Positions 6,351 through 10,701 of a stretch of DNA of 10,701 nt are shown here, in pieces (positions within the stretch are counted from its first letter, which is position 1; each line of letters opens with the position of its first letter). The stretch spans positions 1-10,701 of the forward strand of contig JAEZBK010000222.1 in assembly GCA_023427355.1 (NCBI GenBank), given 5' to 3'. This DNA is from Pseudomonadota bacterium (GTDB taxonomy: Bacteria > Pseudomonadota > Alphaproteobacteria > Micropepsales > Micropepsaceae). The position numbers and the translations under genes are program-made. Under the pieces are notes generated by a model. That model did not search any database, was not told where the DNA came from, and worked only from the letters and a program-made list of their open reading frames with translations.

Positions 6351-7260
6351 AGCCGTGCGCGTCGTCATCGCCATTCCGACCTTCAAGCGGCCACGCATGC
6401 TGAAGCGGCTGCTCGATGCGGTGGCGCTTCTGGAGACCGACGCCGATGTGCGGGTGCTGGTGGCCGACAATGATGCCGAAGGCCACCAGGGCCGGGACCT
6501 GTGCGATCTGCTCGCCCCCAGCTATCGCTGGCCCCTGAAAGGCGTGATCGCGCACCAGCGCGGCATCGCCCAGGTGCGCAACACGCTGGTGGCCGAGGCC
6601 CTGTCGGATGCGGATGTGGATTTCATCTGCATGATCGACGATGACGAATGGCCCGATCCGGGATGGATCGCCCAGTTCCTGAACGTCCAGCAGCAGACCG
6701 GCGCCGATGCGCTGCAGGGATCCATCCTGTTCGAGACGGAGCATGGCGGCTCCCATTCCACCCCCGACATCATCGGCCGCACCGGCCCGGTGGCGATGCT
6801 GCAGGGCGCGGGGAACATCATGCTGCAGGCACAGCGCCTGCGCGCCATGACGCCACCCTGGTTCGATCCCGCCTTCGCGCTGACCGGCGGCGAGGACACC
6901 GATTTTTTCATGCGGCTGAAGGCCGAAGGCGCGCGCTTCGCCTGGGTGGACGAGGCCCGCGCCTATGGCGATGTGCCGGAGGCGCGCGAAACCCTGCGCT
7001 GGATGCTGCGCCGCGCCTATAGCCATGGCAATTCCGACATGACCATCCTGCTGAAATACCGTCCCGGCGCGGCCACCAGGCTGCGCGAGACCGGCAAAAT
7101 CCTGCTCGCGCTCTTGTTGTCGCTGCCGGCAGCCCTCATCCTCGCCCCGAGCCCGAATCGGCGGTTGCTGCCGCTGGAGAAACTGTGCCGTGCCGCGGGC
7201 AAGCTGAGCGCCATGTTCGGCGCGCGCTACAGGGAGTATGCCGTCATACATGGCGACTGA
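6343..7260 (+). CDS. ExoM-like family 2 glycosyltransferase
   Basis: GT-A-fold inverting glycosyltransferase of 305 residues, expected to add a sugar to the lipid-linked unit at the cytoplasmic membrane face. The N-terminus shows the nucleotide-binding strand VVIAIPTFKRP (7-17) and LVADNDAEG (39-47). GIAQVRN follows at 74-80, the metal-binding DDDEWPDPGW lies at 99-108, and the acceptor/catalytic motif TGGEDTDFFMRL at 181-192. The DNDAEG and DDDE-x-P pattern is that of the ExoM group of succinoglycan glucosyltransferases. The donor sugar should not be transferred by analogy. A hydrophobic stretch at about 252-268 near the C-terminus suggests membrane attachment. The gene starts inside the end of the flippase gene and its end overlaps the polymerase gene, so it is firmly in the operon. 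Confidence 0.92.
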   Translation: MREAVRVVIAIPTFKRPRMLKRLLDAVALLETDADVRVLVADNDAEGHQGRDLCDLLAPSYRWPLKGVIAHQRGIAQVRNTLVAEALSDADVDFICMIDDDEWPDPGWIAQFLNVQQQTGADALQGSILFETEHGGSHSTPDIIGRTGPVAMLQGAGNIMLQAQRLRAMTPPWFDPAFALTGGEDTDFFMRLKAEGARFAWVDEARAYGDVPEARETLRWMLRRAYSHGNSDMTILLKYRPGAATRLRETGKILLALLLSLPAALILAPSPNRRLLPLEKLCRAAGKLSAMFGARYREYAVIHGD

Positions 7261-8548
7261 AGGTTTCGCGCTGCCCTGCCCCCCTGCCCGCGTCGGCAGC
7301 GGATGGATGGCGACAGCGGCCTTCACGCTTTTCATGGCCCTGGTTTTCGTCGGCCTGGAGCCGTTCCAGCCTCCGCCCGCCGTCTCGGCCTATGGCGGCG
7401 TCACCCAGGGCGATGCGCTGCGCCAGATCACCTACGTGATAGCCTTCGGCCTGATCGGCCTGGCGGCCTTGCAGCAATTCGGCCTGATGGCCGTGCGCGC
7501 CATTCCGGTGAGCATCGGGCTGCTTCTGGGCTGGTGCATGGCCTCGGCGCTGTGGTCGGATTTTCCCGGCACGGTGATCCGGCGTGGCGGCCTGGAAGTG
7601 ATCCTGGTGCTGTCGGTGTTCCTGAGCATCGAGACGCTGGGCGCGGCGCGGGCCTTCGCCATCTGGAAATGGCTGCTGCTGGCGATCCTGGTGGTGAACT
7701 GGATCTCGATCCCGCTGATCCCGGCGGCCAAGCATTTTCCGGACGAGATTGACACGGCGCTGATCGGCAACTGGCGCGGGCTTTACGGCCACAAGAACAT
7801 CACCGGCGCGGTGTGCGTCGTCACCGCCATCATCTTCCTGTTCACCCGCAACGGACGCGGCAACTGGTTCGGCTTTCTGGTGGCGGGTGCGGCGACCGTC
7901 TTCCTGGTGATGTCGCAGTCCAAATCCTCGCTGGGTTTCCTGCCGCTGGCCGCGGGAGCGGGGCTGGCCTATCGCATCGGCTGGCGCGATGGACTGTCGC
8001 GCGCCATCATCGCACTGGCCGGCGTCATCGCGCTGTTCGCGCTGGGCGTCGGCATGCTGCTGTATGCCGATGTGCTGAACCGGCTCCTGTCGGACCCCAC
8101 GGAATTCACCGGCCGCAGCGCCATCTGGGCGGCGGAAATCGCCTATATCCGCGACCATCCGCTGTTCGGGTCGGGCTTCGGCACCTTCGCCGACAATGGC
8201 GGCCGCTCGCCGCTCTATGGCTATATCACCGACAACTGGCTGGAGACGGTGGCCCATGGCCATAACGGGTATCTGCAGCTCCTGGTCACCATCGGCGGCA
8301 TCGGCTTCGTGCTGGCCATGGCGGCCCTGGTGATCTCGCCGGCCATCCGCTTCTGGCGGCTGGGCCATGCCGGGCTGAAGCCGATGCTGTTCGCCCTCTT
8401 CGTCTTCACCCTGCTGCACAACATCATGGAGTCGGATTTCCTGGAGGGCGATGGCGTCTCGTGGACGACGATGCTGTTGGTTATCGCGCTGTTAAGAAAT
8501 CTGGATGAGGCAGAAACGGAAGGACTGGAGCGCGGGCGCGCCATCTAA
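7250..8548 (+). CDS. Wzy-like polysaccharide polymerase (O-antigen ligase family, ExoQ-like)
   Basis: Polytopic membrane protein of 432 residues, predicted to join flipped repeat units block-wise in the periplasm. About 10-12 hydrophobic segments are visible. The O-antigen ligase/polymerase (Wzy_C) signatures are present, numbered here from the upstream ATG 7238. They are NWRGLYGHKN (178-187), MSQSKSS (225-231), TGRSAIW (291-297), HPLFGSGFGTF (307-317) in the large periplasmic loop, and HGHNGYLQLLVTIGGIG (340-356). The HKN and SKSS pattern is common to ExoQ-type polymerases. Placement in an EPS operon with a flippase favours polymerase over lipid A ligase. Two starts are possible. ATG 7250 overlaps the previous gene by 11 bases with AGGGAG 13 bases upstream. 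ATG 7238 adds four residues but leaves AGGGAG one base away. Confidence 0.9.
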   Translation: MATEGFALPCPPARVGSGWMATAAFTLFMALVFVGLEPFQPPPAVSAYGGVTQGDALRQITYVIAFGLIGLAALQQFGLMAVRAIPVSIGLLLGWCMASALWSDFPGTVIRRGGLEVILVLSVFLSIETLGAARAFAIWKWLLLAILVVNWISIPLIPAAKHFPDEIDTALIGNWRGLYGHKNITGAVCVVTAIIFLFTRNGRGNWFGFLVAGAATVFLVMSQSKSSLGFLPLAAGAGLAYRIGWRDGLSRAIIALAGVIALFALGVGMLLYADVLNRLLSDPTEFTGRSAIWAAEIAYIRDHPLFGSGFGTFADNGGRSPLYGYITDNWLETVAHGHNGYLQLLVTIGGIGFVLAMAALVISPAIRFWRLGHAGLKPMLFALFVFTLLHNIMESDFLEGDGVSWTTMLLVIALLRNLDEAETEGLERGRAI

Positions 8549-8560
8549 TCCTTAACCAAA

Positions 8561-8581
8561 GGTGGCGATACTGGCGCCGCC
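8561..8581 (+). promoter_or_regulatory. Hairpin between Shine-Dalgarno-like bases and a start codon
   Basis: GGTGGCG (8561-8567) can pair with CGCCGCC (8575-8581) over a 7-base loop, seven pairs including one G-U, and ends exactly before ATG 8582. The only ribosome-binding-like run, AAAGG at 8558-8562, is about 19 bases from the ATG in the unfolded strand and overlaps the 5' arm. Folding could mask this site or shorten the effective spacing. An in-frame TAA, the stop of the previous gene, excludes an earlier ATG. Function is inference. Confidence 0.35.
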
Positions 8582-9535
8582 ATGGCCCAACCCTTTTTCA
8601 GCGTCATCATTCCCGTGTTCAACCGGGCGCAGCTTCTGAAGGAGGCCATCGCCTCGGTGATGGCCCAGACCTGCCAGGATTTCGAGATCGTGGTGGTGGA
8701 TGACGGCAGCCGCGACGATCCGGCGGCGGTCGCAGCCGGGTTCGGCGATCCGCGCATCCGTTTCTTCCGCCAGGACAATGCCGGGGGCGGCGCTGCCCGC
8801 AACCGCGCCATTGGCGAAGCGCACGGCCGGTTCATCGCGCCGCTGGATTCCGATGATGTCTTCCTGCCGCATCACCTGGCGGCGCTGCGCACTGTCCTGG
8901 AAGGCACAAGGGATGTGGCGGCCTTTGCCCGCATTCGCGTGGACCGGGGCCAGGGCCGCGTCTTCCTGAAGCCGCCGCGCGGACCGCGCGCGGGCGAGGA
9001 CATGGGCGAATATCTTCTGTGCGGCCGGGGCTTCGTGCCGACGATTTCGCTGGCCGTGCCCGCCGACACGGCACGGCGCATCCTGTATGCCGACCTGCCG
9101 CCGGCGGAGGATACCGATTTCGCCATCCGTCTTGCCAACGCCGGCCTACGCTTCGTGATGGTGCAGACGCCGGGCGCGGTATGGCGCGACACCGCCGATC
9201 CCAATCGCAGTTCGGCCAGCCGCAACGCGCAATCGCTGCGCCTGTGGCTGGAGGCGATGCAGCCGGTGATGACCCCGCGGGCCTGGCATGGCGGACGCGG
9301 CTGGGCCTATGCCAAGCTGGTGCGGCATGAGAGCCTGATGCGGGCGTTGACGCTCTATCTGGGGGCGCTGATACGTGGCTGCTACGCGCCGCGCCTGGCG
9401 CTGGTGATCCTGTTGCAAATTCTTTTGAGCGATGCCGGCTATCGCCGCATGGCGGATACCGCCATCGGCTGGCTGCGCGTGGGGCTTCGCGAAAAGTCCG
9501 AGGCTGCGCCAGACGCGCGGAACGTCACCGCATGA
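8582..9535 (+). CDS. Family 2 glycosyltransferase (GT-A)
   Basis: Inverting glycosyltransferase of 317 residues for another sugar of the repeat unit, acting at the cytoplasmic membrane. Classical GT2 motifs are clear: FSVIIPVFNR (6-15), EIVVVDDGS with D40 and D41 (35-43), RFFRQDNAGGGAARNRAI (60-77), the metal-binding APLDSDD (86-92) and the catalytic-region AEDTDFAIRLANAG (175-188). It is more like the general ExoO/WcaA-type GT2 proteins than the ExoM-like gene upstream, so the two probably make different linkages. The C-terminal part is helical with a hydrophobic stretch at about 268-284. It follows the polymerase gene after 33 bases, the widest gap in the operon, and overlaps the GH10 gene by 4 bases (ATGA). 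The donor sugar is unknown. Confidence 0.92.
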   Translation: MAQPFFSVIIPVFNRAQLLKEAIASVMAQTCQDFEIVVVDDGSRDDPAAVAAGFGDPRIRFFRQDNAGGGAARNRAIGEAHGRFIAPLDSDDVFLPHHLAALRTVLEGTRDVAAFARIRVDRGQGRVFLKPPRGPRAGEDMGEYLLCGRGFVPTISLAVPADTARRILYADLPPAEDTDFAIRLANAGLRFVMVQTPGAVWRDTADPNRSSASRNAQSLRLWLEAMQPVMTPRAWHGGRGWAYAKLVRHESLMRALTLYLGALIRGCYAPRLALVILLQILLSDAGYRRMADTAIGWLRVGLREKSEAAPDARNVTA

Positions 9536-10605
9536 TGACCCGCCGCCAGATGCTGGCCGGGGCGGCCGCGGCGGCGGCAACACCGGCCACGGCGCAGGAG
9601 ATGCGCACGCTGCGGCTGATGGCGGCGGACAAGGGCATCCTGTTCGGCTGCGCCACCGCGACCTTCCATTACCAGCAGCCGGATGTCGTGCGGGCGCTGG
9701 TGCGCGATGCCGCCATCCTGGTGCCCGAATATGAGATGAAGCGCGACGAGATCGAGAAGACGCGCGGAAGGCTGGACTTTTCGGCGCTGGACCGCATTTT
9801 CGCATTCGCGCGCGGCAACAGCATGGCGATGCGCGGCCATCCCCTCGTCTGGTATTACGCCAATCCGCCCTGGCTGGAAGAGGCGCTGAAGGCGCGGCGG
9901 GACGAGCGGCTGCTCACCGCCTATGTCGAAGCCATGATGAGCCGCTATCGCGGCCGCATGCATTCGGTGGACGTGGTCAACGAAGCCATCCTGGAGGATG
10001 GCAGCGCCATGCGGCCCAGCATGTGGCTGACGGCCTTTGGCGTGCGCCACCTGGACATGGCGTTTGCAGCCTGCAAGGCGGCCGACCCGGCGGCCTTGCG
10101 CGTCTATAACGACTGGGGCTGCGAACAGGGCGCGGCGCACAATGATCGCTTCCGCGCCGCCACCTTGCGGCTTCTGGATGGGCTGATCGCGCGCGGCGCG
10201 CCGGTGCAGGGCCTGGGATTGCAGGCGCATCTGTCGGCCTTCGGCAACAAGGTGGACCAGACCAAGCTGCGCCGGTTCTGCGACGAGATCCGCCAGCGCG
10301 GATTGGCGCTCCTGGTGACGGAGCTGGACGTTTCGGACACGGGCGGGCCCTCGGATATCGGTGCGCGCGACCGGGGCGTGGCGGACGAGACGCGGCGCTT
10401 CATGGATGTGGTGCTGGACCAGCCCAACCTGCAGACCGTGCTGACCTGGGGCATCACCGACCGGCACCTGGACCCGCCGGACGACTGGAAGCTGAAGCTG
10501 CGCGGCTGGAAGAATCGCAAGCTGCCCTATGACGCGGACATGAGACGCAAGCCCATGTGGAATGCGCTGGCCCAGAGCTTTGCCGGCCGCCGCGTCTTTT
10601 ATTGA
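9532..10605 (+). CDS. Tat-exported glycoside hydrolase family 10 protein (xylanase-like)
   Basis: Retaining beta-glycosidase of family GH10, 357 residues. A Tat signal is visible: TRRQML at 3-8, an Ala-rich hydrophobic stretch, and a likely cleavage after ATA near residue 21, so it should fold in the cytoplasm and act in the periplasm or outside. The TIM-barrel motifs are present: EYEMK (66-70), RGHPLVW (101-107), the acid/base Glu in VDVVNEA (E151), YNDWG (192-196), GLGLQAHL (227-234), the nucleophile in LVTELDVSD (E264) and LTWGITD (304-310). Both catalytic glutamates are present, so activity is plausible. Positions that normally contact the -2 sugar differ (Y67 for Asn, A110 for Gln), and the second aglycone-side Trp after WGITD is not where expected. 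At the end of an EPS operon, a role in cutting or trimming the polymer is more likely than xylan feeding. A second ATG at 9535 is an equal start. Confidence 0.92.
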   Translation: MMTRRQMLAGAAAAAATPATAQEMRTLRLMAADKGILFGCATATFHYQQPDVVRALVRDAAILVPEYEMKRDEIEKTRGRLDFSALDRIFAFARGNSMAMRGHPLVWYYANPPWLEEALKARRDERLLTAYVEAMMSRYRGRMHSVDVVNEAILEDGSAMRPSMWLTAFGVRHLDMAFAACKAADPAALRVYNDWGCEQGAAHNDRFRAATLRLLDGLIARGAPVQGLGLQAHLSAFGNKVDQTKLRRFCDEIRQRGLALLVTELDVSDTGGPSDIGARDRGVADETRRFMDVVLDQPNLQTVLTWGITDRHLDPPDDWKLKLRGWKNRKLPYDADMRRKPMWNALAQSFAGRRVFY

Positions 10606-10620
10606 AACCCTCCGCCCTTC

Positions 10621-10649
10621 GCTGGCTTAACCGGCTTCGCCTCGCCAGC
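10621..10649 (+). terminator. Nested hairpin downstream of the operon
   Basis: GCTGGC (10621-10626) pairs with GCCAGC (10644-10649), enclosing a second stem GGC (10633-10635) with GCC (10639-10641) around TTC. It starts 15 bases after the GH10 stop. No T-run follows, so it could be a terminator, a 3'-end stabiliser, or part of a dispersed intergenic repeat. Pairing is seen; function is inference. Confidence 0.4.
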
Positions 10650-10657
10650 CACGGACA

Positions 10658-10692
10658 CTTCCCTTTACCGGCGTTCCACGCCGCAAGGGGAG
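10658..10692. terminator. Long imperfect hairpin at the right edge (terminator or intergenic repeat)
   Basis: CTTCCCTT (10658-10665) pairs with AAGGGGAG (10685-10692), eight pairs with one G-U. After an asymmetric internal loop, CGGCG (10669-10673) pairs with CGCCG (10679-10683) around TTCCA. This CCC/GCAAGGGG layout resembles repeated intergenic elements in GC-rich alphaproteobacteria, but copy number cannot be judged from one window. It could end transcription from either side. Confidence 0.4.
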
Positions 10693-10701
10693 ACAGGGCT
10701 T

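Noticed and set aside
5067..8419. Further long minus-strand open frames opposite the flippase, GT2 and polymerase genes (5067-6053, 6175-7335, 7244-8419)
   Set aside because: All are antisense shadows of genes with strong motifs. Their predicted proteins are low-complexity Gln/Arg/His/Gly-rich and start at arbitrary points.
9439..10467. Minus-strand open frame of 342 codons opposite the GH10 gene
   Set aside because: The plus strand has both catalytic GH10 glutamates and a Tat signal; the antisense frame has no domain features.
9532..10605. GH10 protein as part of a xylan-utilisation locus
   Set aside because: No transporter, xylosidase, TonB receptor or xylose-catabolic gene is nearby; every neighbour belongs to polysaccharide synthesis.
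1..10701. tRNA, rRNA, CRISPR arrays, insertion sequences, integrases or phage genes
   Set aside because: None seen on reading: no direct-repeat array, no transposase motif, no cloverleaf, and no change of base composition that would suggest a mobile insertion.

Overview
The window is GC-rich DNA with densely packed, overlapping genes and codons that mostly end in G or C. Gene content and protein style point to an alphaproteobacterium. The genes resemble those of Caulobacterales/Rhizobiales/Sphingomonadales-type exopolysaccharide (EPS) loci, but the genus cannot be fixed from this sequence alone.

Layout. (1) Positions 1-1433, minus strand: a nearly complete MdtA-like periplasmic adaptor of an RND efflux pump, whose 3' end runs off the left edge. 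It is transcribed away from everything else. (2) Positions 1434-1713: an intergenic interval between divergent genes, holding any promoters for both directions. (3) Positions 1714-2268: a small DedA-family membrane protein. (4) Positions 2323-3366: a carbohydrate-esterase-4-type polysaccharide deacetylase without an evident signal peptide. (5) Positions 3367-3506: a spacer with overlapping hairpins, an AT-rich patch and a long leader inverted repeat. (6) Positions 3507-10605: seven tightly spaced plus-strand genes, probably one operon. In order they encode a membrane phosphoglycosyl transferase that starts the repeat unit, a WecG/TagA/CpsF (GT26) glycosyltransferase, a Wzx-like flippase, an ExoM-like GT2 glycosyltransferase, a Wzy/O-antigen-ligase-like polymerase, a second GT2 glycosyltransferase, and a Tat-exported GH10 glycoside hydrolase. 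(7) The last 96 bases hold two hairpins and no gene.

How the genes fit together. The first sugar phosphate is loaded on undecaprenyl phosphate, then extended by GT26 and GT2 enzymes. The lipid-linked unit is flipped by the Wzx-like protein and polymerised by the Wzy-like protein. The deacetylase could remove acetyl groups from amino sugars, and the GH10 enzyme could cut or trim polymer in the periplasm. DedA proteins have been linked to undecaprenyl phosphate recycling, which would suit its place here. The outer-membrane export and tyrosine-kinase parts (Wza/Wzc type) are absent and must lie elsewhere. The enzyme classes match those of the Caulobacter holdfast (Hfs) pathway, but generic EPS loci share them too. 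The most distinctive points are the divergent GH10 enzyme at the end of the operon, the cysteine pair in the tail of the efflux adaptor, and the repeated placement of inverted repeats directly against start codons.
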